Source: Tranquillimonas alkanivorans
GTDB taxonomy: Bacteria > Pseudomonadota > Alphaproteobacteria > Rhodobacterales > Rhodobacteraceae
DNA: 64,000 nt
Direction of reading: 5' to 3'
Assembly: GCF_900115595.1 (NCBI RefSeq)
Contig: NZ_FOXA01000005.1
Span: forward strand, 1 to 64,000
A model generated the notes under the pieces. It was not told where the DNA came from and ran no database searches. It worked only from the letters and a program-made list of their open reading frames with translations. Below, piece after piece: positions 1 to 8,475 of this stretch (its first letter is position 1; each line of letters opens with the position of its first letter). Made by a program: the position numbers and the translations under genes.

Positions 1-44
1 TGCCCGGCCGCAGCCCACTGGCACACGTCACGCCCAAATCCGAA

Positions 45-95
45 GTGGCCGACTTTTGCGCCGCCCGGTGGCCGGATTTTGCTCCGCCGTTGACA
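45..95. repeat. Two direct repeats, possible end of an IS21-type element
   Basis: Two 21-bp units at 45-65 and 68-88 share 18 of 21 positions (pattern GTGGCCG..TTTTGC.CCGCC). They are followed by GCCGTTGACA ending at 95. Repeated subterminal units and an end in CA are typical of IS21-family insertion sequences, and I recall similar ends from alphaproteobacterial IS21 copies. No transposase is visible because the window starts here. TTGACA at 90-95 is also a good -35 box reading toward the methyltransferase. The IS assignment is inference. Confidence 0.35.
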
Positions 96-173
96 GGGAG
101 CGGGTCTTCTGATCCACAATGTCTGTCATATGCATCCTGGTCTTCGTCACTGGACCTGGTATACATCGCCTGA

Positions 174-1730
174 ATGAAATTCGTCAGGGTGCCAAGCTTG
201 CCTCCTACTTTCGGCGTTGTTGACCTGTTCGCCGGACCGGGCGGACTTGGCGAGGGATTTGCGTCCCTGGTGGAGGACGGCCATGCGCCGTTCCGGATCG
301 GTATCTCGGTCGAGAAGGAGGCCGCTGCACACCGAACCCTGACGCTACGTGCCTTTGTGCGCGAGTATCGGGCGCATCATGGAGGCTTGCCTCGACAGTA
401 CGTCGATTTTCACGCGGGTAAGTTGCCCCAACCGGACTGGCGGGAAGTCGATGCTTCTGCGTGGCAGCTCGCCGTCGATGAGGCTCGCGCTCTTGAGCTC
501 GGCACCGAAGCCGCCGCAACCGTCATCGATGCCGCCATCGAAAACCTCAAGACCAAGTGCGATGATACGATCTTGATCGGAGGGCCGCCATGTCAAGCCT
601 ACTCCCTCGTGGGACGTGCGCGCTCGAGAGGTAAGATCGGCTACATCCCCGAGGAAGATGAGCGACACTATCTGTTTCGGGAGTACATCAGAGTTCTCGA
701 CAGGCTTCGCCCAGCCGCTTTCGTGATGGAAAACGTTAAGGGCATGCTCTCCTCGACGGTCGAGAGCCGGCTCGTGTTCGAGATGCTGATGGATGACCTC
801 ACATCTCTCGGAAAAAGCCGCGGCCACCAGTACGAACTGCGGTCAGTTCGGGTGGAAGATGGGAAGGCCAGCCTGCGTGAAGCGACGCGGCCTTCCGACT
901 TCGTCGTACGCGCCGAAGAGTTGGGGGTTCCGCAGCGCCGTCACCGGGTAATCATCGTCGGGATCAGGGCTGACCTGGCAGGAAAGACGGCCGAGGCCGG
1001 CATCGTGGCCCCCGGACCGACGCGAACGGTCAGTGACGCCATTTCCAACATGCCCTACTTGCGGAGCGGCATCAGTCGCGGGGCGGACAACGCCGAAGAC
1101 TGGCGACAGGAGGTTGTCGATGCTGCGAAACTGCTGGCGAGCATTTACGTCGGGAGGGACGATGAACCGCTGCGCAAAGCATTCTCTTCAGTAGCAGGGC
1201 GCTTGACGAGGGAGGCTCCGGATTGTCGGAAGGACACCCGTCTTCCTGAGACCTATGGCAGTTCAAGAGACGAACTGCTGCAATGGCTTGAGCGTCCGGA
1301 GCTTTGCGCAGTCGCCCAGCACGAGACGCGGGGACACATGACTTCGGATCTCGGCCGCTATCTCTTTGCTTCCGTGTTCGGGGCCGTCCGCGGCTACAGC
1401 CCGAAGGCCGCCGATTTTCCACTGGCGCTAAGCCCGGATCATCGCAACTGGCACAGCGGGGTGTTCAATGACCGGTTCCGGGTCCAGCTGGCCAATGAGG
1501 CCTCAACCACTGTCACGAGTCACATCTCGAAGGATGGTCACTACTTCATCCATCCGGATCCTCTGCAGTGCCGCAGCCTGACGGTGCGCGAAGCTGCGCG
1601 ACTTCAGACATTCCCCGACGACTACCTGTTCATGGGCAACCGGACCCAGCAGTACGTCCAAGTCGGGAACGCCGTGCCGCCGTTTCTGGCACGCCACATT
1701 GCAGGGCTGATCCTGAGGGAGCTGGCTTGA
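174..1730 (+). CDS. drmMII: C5-cytosine DNA methyltransferase (DISARM DrmMII-like)
   Basis: 518 aa. It methylates cytosine at C5 in DNA, most likely to mark host DNA for the adjacent DISARM-like operon. Conserved C5-MTase motifs appear in order: motif I DLFAGPGGLG (res 17-26), motif IV GGPPCQ with catalytic Cys140, motif VI ENVKG (186-190), motif VIII QRRHRVIIVG (254-263), a long target-recognition stretch about 290-460, then LTVREAARLQTFP and QVGNAVPPF. It converges with the helicase gene, with 11 bp between stops. There is no Shine-Dalgarno before the ATG. TATACA at 160-165 sits only 8 nt upstream, so the transcript could be leaderless. The family call is very secure; the DrmMII role rests on context. 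Confidence 0.93.
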   Translation: MKFVRVPSLPPTFGVVDLFAGPGGLGEGFASLVEDGHAPFRIGISVEKEAAAHRTLTLRAFVREYRAHHGGLPRQYVDFHAGKLPQPDWREVDASAWQLAVDEARALELGTEAAATVIDAAIENLKTKCDDTILIGGPPCQAYSLVGRARSRGKIGYIPEEDERHYLFREYIRVLDRLRPAAFVMENVKGMLSSTVESRLVFEMLMDDLTSLGKSRGHQYELRSVRVEDGKASLREATRPSDFVVRAEELGVPQRRHRVIIVGIRADLAGKTAEAGIVAPGPTRTVSDAISNMPYLRSGISRGADNAEDWRQEVVDAAKLLASIYVGRDDEPLRKAFSSVAGRLTREAPDCRKDTRLPETYGSSRDELLQWLERPELCAVAQHETRGHMTSDLGRYLFASVFGAVRGYSPKAADFPLALSPDHRNWHSGVFNDRFRVQLANEASTTVTSHISKDGHYFIHPDPLQCRSLTVREAARLQTFPDDYLFMGNRTQQYVQVGNAVPPFLARHIAGLILRELA

Positions 1731-1741
1731 GGGCAGGATGC

Positions 1742-3427
1742 TCAAGCACCTGACAACCCCTCCGACAACCACTTCGCCTCCATTGGCGATGACACTACGC
1801 ACAGATATGCCCGCGCCCTTGAGAAAGCGACATAAGCAAGTTCGCGTTGGTCCATCTCGTCGCCGCTGACGATCAGCACTATTGCGGATCGTTCGAGCCC
1901 CTTAAATCGGCGTACAGTGTCCACGACCACGTCCTCGAGTGCCATGATTTCGGCATCGGTAAGCGGAATGCTGGTCCCGCTGCTTCTCTCGAGGAAGCTC
2001 GCCTTGGCGACAGGGCCGTTGACGAGCACAGCTATGTCACCGGGGGCTACTTCCTCGTTGAGAACGAGCCTTCGAAGCTCCCGGTACCCCGCCTCGACCT
2101 TCGCATCCGGACTCTCTGCGCTGACCCAAGACACTTCCAGGCCATCGGGCCCGTCCGCGACGATGTCTGGTCCCGAATAGTGGACCGATGCAGCCTTGTG
2201 GATATTCTTCGTATTCCTAAGGTTGCGGGAAAGGCGAACCGGAACCACGCTCAGATCGCGAACGCCATCTCCAGCGCTCTCGTAGACCCGTTGATTGCTG
2301 TCCATGAATACGCGGATACGTCCATCGGGCAAAAGGCAGGCATCCAGTGCGATCCACCAGTCGTCGCGGAAATCCTGACCTTCGTCGACGATGACGGTGT
2401 TCCATCGGAGCGCAGGCTGAGCCTCCATCGCGCGATAGAGAGCATTCGGCAGCGCACTCTCGTAGAGTTCCCTTTTGCTGATCCCGGAGGGCGCCGAGAT
2501 GCCTGCCTGCCGTGAGCTCTGCCCGCACAGGGCGTGAAATCCGGAAACGGTGAGGTTCTCGACGTTCTTCAGCTTTCGTTCGAGGTTGCTTGCCAGCGGA
2601 CGACTGTGACAGGTCAGGAGGGTCTTTTGCCCGGCCGCCGCGGATCTGAGCGCTTCCTCGATCGCTACAACCGTCTTGCCGGTACCTGCACCACCCCGAA
2701 CAAGTGCCCGCGGGATATCAGCGATCATGTCGAGGATCTGGTACTGGGACGGCTCAAGGACGCGAAACTCCGTATCGGCTTCAGCCAGCGCGGCCCCAAT
2801 CCGGAAGCTCAGCGTAAACGGATGCGCGAGAAGGCGTTCCAGCGCAGCAATGCCGTCACGACCCAGCGGTTCGCAGTTTGCAGGGCGCTGGCCGGCCTTG
2901 AGCCGCTCGGCAATCCACGCGCCAAGCCCATCGTGAAACTGCCTTGAATAGCAGAAAATCCGGGTCGGCCGGTCTGCGCCGAGATTGCCGGGAGGCGAGC
3001 CGGCGCTCGGGAAGATCACCCCGTGAGCAGCATGAACAAAGCGGCTTGGCCACCTCGGTGAATCATTCAGCCGTTTCAGGATCTCATGTTTTGCGCTGCG
3101 CGCCTGTGCAACAGGATCCTTGATCTTGTGGACGAACCCGCCATGATCCGTGCTGCGCCATTGGCTGTCCCTCGGGTCGAACGAGATTTCCCTGCCGCCC
3201 TTGACCTCGATTGCGAGGATGCCGTGCTCGGGATGTGCGATCAGGAAATCGCATTCGCCATCCTTCTCGTTTCCGAGCCTGTCGGTGCCCAGCCAAGGGC
3301 TCGAGTAGAAGACATGGAAGCTCTCGTCGAGTACCTCGGCGAGGCGATCGTAGACACGGACCTCTGCCTTTCGCCTCGGATCGTCCAGGACCGAACGAGG
3401 AAGTCTTTTGGGCCAGAGCACGGCCAT
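1742..3427 (-). CDS. NERD-domain nuclease fused to SF1 (UvrD-like) helicase
   Basis: 561 aa. The N-terminal NERD domain (about res 14-130) has the nuclease core GECDFLI (Asp60) then LAIEVKGG (Glu74, Lys76). The C-terminal part is a superfamily-1 helicase: Walker A GGAGTGKT (245-252), Walker B VDEGQDF (347-353), FKGLERSAIVLI near 508-519 and the motif VI region AYVAFSRARA near 531. Its ATG overlaps the drmB stop (TGATG at 3425-3429), so it is translationally coupled as last gene of the defence operon. In this operon it may supply the nuclease activity that canonical DISARM is thought to get from DrmC; that role is inference. The N-terminal Asp/ExK residues look intact. Confidence 0.88.
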   Translation of the reverse strand: MAVLWPKRLPRSVLDDPRRKAEVRVYDRLAEVLDESFHVFYSSPWLGTDRLGNEKDGECDFLIAHPEHGILAIEVKGGREISFDPRDSQWRSTDHGGFVHKIKDPVAQARSAKHEILKRLNDSPRWPSRFVHAAHGVIFPSAGSPPGNLGADRPTRIFCYSRQFHDGLGAWIAERLKAGQRPANCEPLGRDGIAALERLLAHPFTLSFRIGAALAEADTEFRVLEPSQYQILDMIADIPRALVRGGAGTGKTVVAIEEALRSAAAGQKTLLTCHSRPLASNLERKLKNVENLTVSGFHALCGQSSRQAGISAPSGISKRELYESALPNALYRAMEAQPALRWNTVIVDEGQDFRDDWWIALDACLLPDGRIRVFMDSNQRVYESAGDGVRDLSVVPVRLSRNLRNTKNIHKAASVHYSGPDIVADGPDGLEVSWVSAESPDAKVEAGYRELRRLVLNEEVAPGDIAVLVNGPVAKASFLERSSGTSIPLTDAEIMALEDVVVDTVRRFKGLERSAIVLIVSGDEMDQRELAYVAFSRARAYLCVVSSPMEAKWLSEGLSGA

Positions 3428-5286
3428 CAGCTTCTCCGAAGCATCTTTTCGAAGTAGCCGAGACCCGAGCCCGTCCCGTCGCCGGTGATGAGCGCACGGT
3501 CGAGGAAGCTGTTGAACGCTTCACACGATGTCTCCGGGGCAAGACAGCAGGCGTGGCATACTGAATGGGAGTAGCTTTTCTCGGCTCCCATCATGTCGGT
3601 GATGCAGAGCGGGTCCGAGGAACACCATTCGATCGCATCGATTGCACGTTGGAGGATGCCTGCAATGCGCGTCGCTTTTCCTTGCCGTTCGAGCCCTCCA
3701 AGCGTCCCATCCGAGTCGGGGGTCGCGGTATAGATCAAAAGTCCGGCCATCGGCTCCTCGCCAGTCCCGGCATAGATCCTTTCCTGAAGTGACGCAGAGG
3801 AGTAGCCACATTCGAGCGTAAGCTGACGCATGAGAGTATGCGCGAGGGTGTGGCAGAGCATGTAGCGTGGGGTGATAGCCTCGGGTGGCTTCGCGTCTTC
3901 TCCGTATCGTTCCTTCCAGTCGGCCTGGTGCCGCGCCTCGCACTCGGAAACGCGCGCCACGACGTCTTCTCGCGTTTCCCACTTCGACAGGCGCTCCTCG
4001 TTCAGAGCAAGAAAGATGCCTTCGCCGCGGACCTCGATGGCTGGCAGCCATTCAAGCGGCTCCTTTGAGAGACGCGCCACCTCCGGCGAGTCGGGATCTC
4101 CCGGCGGGTTGATGCGGGTGAAGCCCTTGATGGCTCTGACTTCCCTCAGTCGTACGGCTCTCACCACCCGGGAAATCCATGGAGCAATCTCCGCGCCGAC
4201 GACCTCCCGGCGTGTCTCGAAGTCGATGTCGCGCGTGCGACTGCGACCGGGCTCCGTGACGAATTGCCGATACTCTGCAGGTCTCAGGTCATCGGTCCGC
4301 AGCTGTCCGTAAGACGTGAGGCGGGCGCGGATCGCTTCCGCCAGTTCGGCGGGCGACATCTCGAGTTCCTTTAGAACGCTCTCAAGATCGCCCTTGGCAA
4401 GGAAGCCGATATATTCCTCGAGTTTCGACAGGTCGTCGAGGTTCGTCAGGGAGCTCCACCAGTCACCCAGCACTTCCTGAAGGCGGTCCGACCACGGCGG
4501 AATGCTCAACGCAGACTCCGTCACGGCGAAATACAGGTTCGAGGCCCCTCGCTGAACGGCGTACTGCTCCTTTCCGCAGTTCTCATCGCCATCGGCCAGC
4601 CATGGTCGGTGGCCGCGGCATTTGGGGCCGCGTTCCCACGTCTTCTTGGAGAACACGCCATCCATCGATCGGCGTGCACGGCACTTCGGGCAGCTGAGGA
4701 TCAGCCCTGCGAGGCCCGGCTTCTCGGACCGCAGGACAAGTCCCGGGTGGCGATCCGTGTTTTCCCTTTTCGCGACCGAGCAATCCGGCTTGTGTGCGAC
4801 CCACCAGTCCCAAGGAAACTCGTCAACGTGGCCATGCTTGCATGCCATGACAAAGCGGACGGGAATGACGAAAACCTTGCTGTCGCCATGTGCCTTTTCG
4901 GTGCACGTCGGGCAGTAGCGGTAGGCCTTCCCGGGGTCGTTCTTCCATCGGCGCTCAGGCTTGATGACATCGCAGCTGGGGCACTGCAGCCACCTCGGGA
5001 AGCGCACGGCAACAAGACGGCGGGTATCCGGATCGTCATCCTTTCCCCGCTCCAAGGTCACAGGGGGCGCTCTGAAGCCCTTGACGCCGAGCTTCTTCTG
5101 GAGGCGCGTCTCGCGGATGACCTGCGGGTGCGCCAGCCCGGCCGGGGGGAACGAGCGATCCCATTCCTCGAGCCCCGCGGCAATGCCAGAGACCGCTCCT
5201 CCGCCTGCTCTGAAATCCACGACGGAACCTGGACCAAATGTAGAAACGACCGCGCTTCGCCGCAGCTCCTGCAATTCATTCTTCAT
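3427..5286 (-). CDS. drmB: DISARM protein DrmB (DUF1998)
   Basis: 619 aa. It begins with the characteristic LRRSAVVSTFGPGSVVDF, then has Cys pairs of likely zinc ribbons (CPSC, CPTC, CPKC). The C-terminal DUF1998 signature is present: CHTLAHTLMRQL, IYTATPDSDGTLGGL and CHACCLAPETSCEAFN. DrmB is a DISARM core protein that works with the helicase DrmA. The start codon overlaps the end of drmA by 11 nt, and the stop overlaps the start of the NERD-helicase gene, so the operon is tightly packed. Length and motif order look normal for the family. Confidence 0.92.
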   Translation of the reverse strand: MKNELQELRRSAVVSTFGPGSVVDFRAGGGAVSGIAAGLEEWDRSFPPAGLAHPQVIRETRLQKKLGVKGFRAPPVTLERGKDDDPDTRRLVAVRFPRWLQCPSCDVIKPERRWKNDPGKAYRYCPTCTEKAHGDSKVFVIPVRFVMACKHGHVDEFPWDWWVAHKPDCSVAKRENTDRHPGLVLRSEKPGLAGLILSCPKCRARRSMDGVFSKKTWERGPKCRGHRPWLADGDENCGKEQYAVQRGASNLYFAVTESALSIPPWSDRLQEVLGDWWSSLTNLDDLSKLEEYIGFLAKGDLESVLKELEMSPAELAEAIRARLTSYGQLRTDDLRPAEYRQFVTEPGRSRTRDIDFETRREVVGAEIAPWISRVVRAVRLREVRAIKGFTRINPPGDPDSPEVARLSKEPLEWLPAIEVRGEGIFLALNEERLSKWETREDVVARVSECEARHQADWKERYGEDAKPPEAITPRYMLCHTLAHTLMRQLTLECGYSSASLQERIYAGTGEEPMAGLLIYTATPDSDGTLGGLERQGKATRIAGILQRAIDAIEWCSSDPLCITDMMGAEKSYSHSVCHACCLAPETSCEAFNSFLDRALITGDGTGSGLGYFEKMLRRS

Positions 5287-8200
5287 GCGTATCGTCCTTT
5301 GCCCTCAGTACTGGAGCCATCCTGAAGGGAGTTCCGGCCTCGACTGTCCGCATGGAGTTGAGAGTGGGCCAGGCGGCGCCGGAATCGCGGCCGGCAGCTC
5401 GACGAGCGGCAGCGCGCTCGGCACTCTGCAGGAGGGATTTCCCCCCCTTGTAGTCGCTCCAGTAGACCGTCGGCGTTCTCGCTCGCCATGTGTCGAGACG
5501 GCGTTCGAGCTCCTCCCGCACGGCCGTCTCTTCCGGATCGATCCGTTTTGCGCGCTCGACTATGAGGTCGATCAGATCCATTGCCTCGTCTTCCGCCTCG
5601 TCTTCCATTCGAGGGGAGTCGAGCATGTCGGTAGCCAGATGGCGTACCGCCGCCACAAGCGCAGCATGCAGCGCCCTGTCGCGAGCCCGCGATGCGAACG
5701 GTGTGACGCTGGTCGCCTCCACATCCCTGTACAGGGTGCGATGCCAGCTGCAGAACGTCTCGAAATGCGAACGGTCCCTTGCCTTGGCGTTGTTGAGGAC
5801 CGATACGACGAGACCGCTCACGTCACCGCGCCCGACGCGGCTTGTCGACTGGATATACTCTGCGATCGTCTTTGGCTGCCCGTTGACCAGCATCAGACCC
5901 AGCCGGGAGATATCGACACCAACACTCACCATGTTCGTTGCCAGCACAGCATCGACCGCGCCGGGAGCACCAACCTTGATATCGAGAAGGTCGAGCATCT
6001 CGCGGATCTCCTCTTGGGTCCGGCGAGAGGTGAGCTCTTCGACATTGCTGAGAGGACGCTTTCCTTCCGATCGAGCGTTCGCATAGAGTGCGATACTGTC
6101 GGTGACGTCATCCTGCATTAGCACAAGGGCACCGCCCAATTCCCGAAGGGAGTTGAAGTAACCGACGAGTGTCCAGTACGCGTCCCGGCGGACATCGTCA
6201 CTGAACGCTTCGAAGGCGGTCTGAAGCAGGGAGCCCGCCACCGCCTGCAGTGTAAACTTCGCGGATCGGCCCGCTGTCGTGACTCCGAGGTATCGCCGGC
6301 CTTTGGCGCTGGGGCGGCGGTCGCGTACGGCAAACCCCGAGTCGTCATGGTCGATGGCGGGTGGTGGAAACTGGAACGCCTCGCGATCGAAGAGGGCCAG
6401 AACCTGTTCCGGCGCCCTGCGGATCGTAGCCGTCGAGCCGATGACCTTGGCGCGATGTCCGCGCGCGGCGAACATCAGGTCGAATGCTGACTCGTAGATG
6501 CCTGCAATTGTCCCGAGCGGACCCGAAATGAGATGCAGCTCGTCCTGGATGATCAGGTCCGGAGGGGAACCTTCCGAGACGGCGAACAGGCTGTTGGTTC
6601 GCTTTTCACGGACCACCTGCGCGAACTTGTCTGCCGTTCCAATGATCAGCGTCGGTCGATTGTCGTAGACATCCTCGTCTACGGTATGGACGGGGAGCAT
6701 CCCGTACATCGCGCATTCGGGGTTCCCGCACGATGCCTCTACGGGCGATGTCGGGCTTGTTATCGACCAGTTCAGCTTCGACTCGCAGGCAGGACAACGT
6801 GCAAGTTGCTTAGGCGAAGCCACTTCCTGCGAACGCTGAACGATGGAAGCGTACGCGGCGGCCCGCTTGTTAGGGGTAGCGTCACCGCCAACCCACAGGC
6901 CGATCGAAAAAGGCTCCTCGCCCTGAAGCGGCAGTCCCTCGGGAGCCGGTACTCGACCAGAGCGGATGGCCTCAAGTGCCACGATCATTGCGGCGGAACG
7001 CGCAAACTGTTGGGTCGTAAGAAGGCGAAGCGTGTAACGCATCAGGGCGCATACGCCGCTGTGATCCTCCGCATGGTCGGAGAGACGGCGGTAGACTGCA
7101 ACGCACGCGATCAGCGCCAGATAGGCCTCAGTCTTGCCACCACCCGTCGGGAACCAGAGCAGGTCCATGACCCCTCGGTGCCCGTGATCCCGGATCACCG
7201 ACGATGGAGCGCTCAGAAGCAGAAAGCCCAGCTGGAACGGGCGCCAGCGAAGAGGGCCGTGACGGCTCTTCGACTTGTCCCATGAGTGCTGCAGGTGCAT
7301 GGCGAAGTTTGCCAGCTGGAAGGCTCTCCGCAGCCGCGGGTTCGCGCCGAGTTCATCGACGGAGGCTCGCATGCGACTCAGAGCCTTGTCGCACTGCATG
7401 AGATGCGCCTCGGCAACATGCTTCAATGCAGGGGCAACATCCCCCACGTCTTCCAGCCGCTTCCGCTGCGTATCGATCCACCGTGCGTAGGCGTCGCAGA
7501 AGGTCCGAAGTCCGTTCTGAAGGGTTGTCGGGTCGGCATAGGCAAGCGCCTCGGCCAGAAGGGGGTCGAAGGTCCCGCCCTCCTTTCCCAAGTCGGCGAA
7601 ATAAGGATGACCATTGGGATCCACCCCCTCGACAATGGCCGAGGGCAGCCACGTCGTGGCAACCCAGCGAGCACGGGCGGGTGCGCCGGCCGAAGCCTCC
7701 GCTTCTTCCCACTCGGCCGAACAGACGTGGCCGACGGCAAACTCCGCCACGTTCCTGTAGAGAAGGGCTCCGCTTTCCTCGTCGGTGACCGTACCCGTTG
7801 CGCCGGCATTCGTCGGTTTTGCCGGGGCTGAACGCCTTGGCGGTTTCGGGACCAGCAGAGTACCCTCGCAGGGCTCGATACTGAGCGAGGTCTGAAAGAG
7901 GGATGCCGCCTCGATGTCGTTTCGATCCTGCTCCGGAACCACCGAGTTGACCAGGGAGAGTGTTGCCAGGACCGCATCCGCAACCCTGATGCATCTGACA
8001 CTGAGGGAAACGTCGGGAAGGCCTTCGCCGTGTTCGGCAAGCCGTAGCTCGCGCGTCGGACCCGGCGACAACTCGAGGGCCGCAATTTCGGCCCCATGAG
8101 GTTGCCGAACCCATACATCGCCATCATCGCGTTTCTCGGCCCGATAGGTCCCGAAGCTGCAGACGACGCGCACCTTCGCGATACCGTCCGCGCTTGCGCT

Positions 8201-8470
8201 GAAGGATATGCCAGCAACTGAGGGCTTCTGGACCGATCCGGTTCGGACGGCTTCGCTTTCGCCATCGCTCTCCTCCGCGCTGCCCGCTCCAGCTGTGCCA
8301 AGACGATCGTCATCCTCCCCCGACATGGCGGTGCGCTGGGGCCACAGGATGCCGGTCAGGTAGACATCGGACGGCCGCGCAGGAAGTTCCTCGTCTTCGG
8401 CCCGGGGACCGACAAGGTCCTCGGCAAGCCTGAGGGCAACGATGTCTCTGTCCTCTGATCTGTCCTGCAT
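5276..8470 (-). CDS. drmA: DISARM helicase DrmA
   Basis: 1064 aa from the ATG at 8470. An upstream in-frame ATG at 8551 would overlap the previous gene by 76 nt, and its extra residues look like read-through. SF2 helicase motifs: Walker A FPTGGGKT (about res 440-447), DEXH box QDELH (642-646), motif III GSTATIR, and motif VI QSTSRVGR (874-881). A four-Cys knuckle (about res 559, 562, 581, 586) lies between motifs I and II. The long N-terminal region without helicase motifs is usual for DrmA. DrmA is the core ATPase of DISARM. The stop is 6 nt inside the region overlapping drmB. Confidence 0.92.
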   Translation of the reverse strand: MQDRSEDRDIVALRLAEDLVGPRAEDEELPARPSDVYLTGILWPQRTAMSGEDDDRLGTAGAGSAEESDGESEAVRTGSVQKPSVAGISFSASADGIAKVRVVCSFGTYRAEKRDDGDVWVRQPHGAEIAALELSPGPTRELRLAEHGEGLPDVSLSVRCIRVADAVLATLSLVNSVVPEQDRNDIEAASLFQTSLSIEPCEGTLLVPKPPRRSAPAKPTNAGATGTVTDEESGALLYRNVAEFAVGHVCSAEWEEAEASAGAPARARWVATTWLPSAIVEGVDPNGHPYFADLGKEGGTFDPLLAEALAYADPTTLQNGLRTFCDAYARWIDTQRKRLEDVGDVAPALKHVAEAHLMQCDKALSRMRASVDELGANPRLRRAFQLANFAMHLQHSWDKSKSRHGPLRWRPFQLGFLLLSAPSSVIRDHGHRGVMDLLWFPTGGGKTEAYLALIACVAVYRRLSDHAEDHSGVCALMRYTLRLLTTQQFARSAAMIVALEAIRSGRVPAPEGLPLQGEEPFSIGLWVGGDATPNKRAAAYASIVQRSQEVASPKQLARCPACESKLNWSITSPTSPVEASCGNPECAMYGMLPVHTVDEDVYDNRPTLIIGTADKFAQVVREKRTNSLFAVSEGSPPDLIIQDELHLISGPLGTIAGIYESAFDLMFAARGHRAKVIGSTATIRRAPEQVLALFDREAFQFPPPAIDHDDSGFAVRDRRPSAKGRRYLGVTTAGRSAKFTLQAVAGSLLQTAFEAFSDDVRRDAYWTLVGYFNSLRELGGALVLMQDDVTDSIALYANARSEGKRPLSNVEELTSRRTQEEIREMLDLLDIKVGAPGAVDAVLATNMVSVGVDISRLGLMLVNGQPKTIAEYIQSTSRVGRGDVSGLVVSVLNNAKARDRSHFETFCSWHRTLYRDVEATSVTPFASRARDRALHAALVAAVRHLATDMLDSPRMEDEAEDEAMDLIDLIVERAKRIDPEETAVREELERRLDTWRARTPTVYWSDYKGGKSLLQSAERAAARRAAGRDSGAAWPTLNSMRTVEAGTPFRMAPVLRAKDDTHEE

Positions 8471-8475
8471 GAGAG

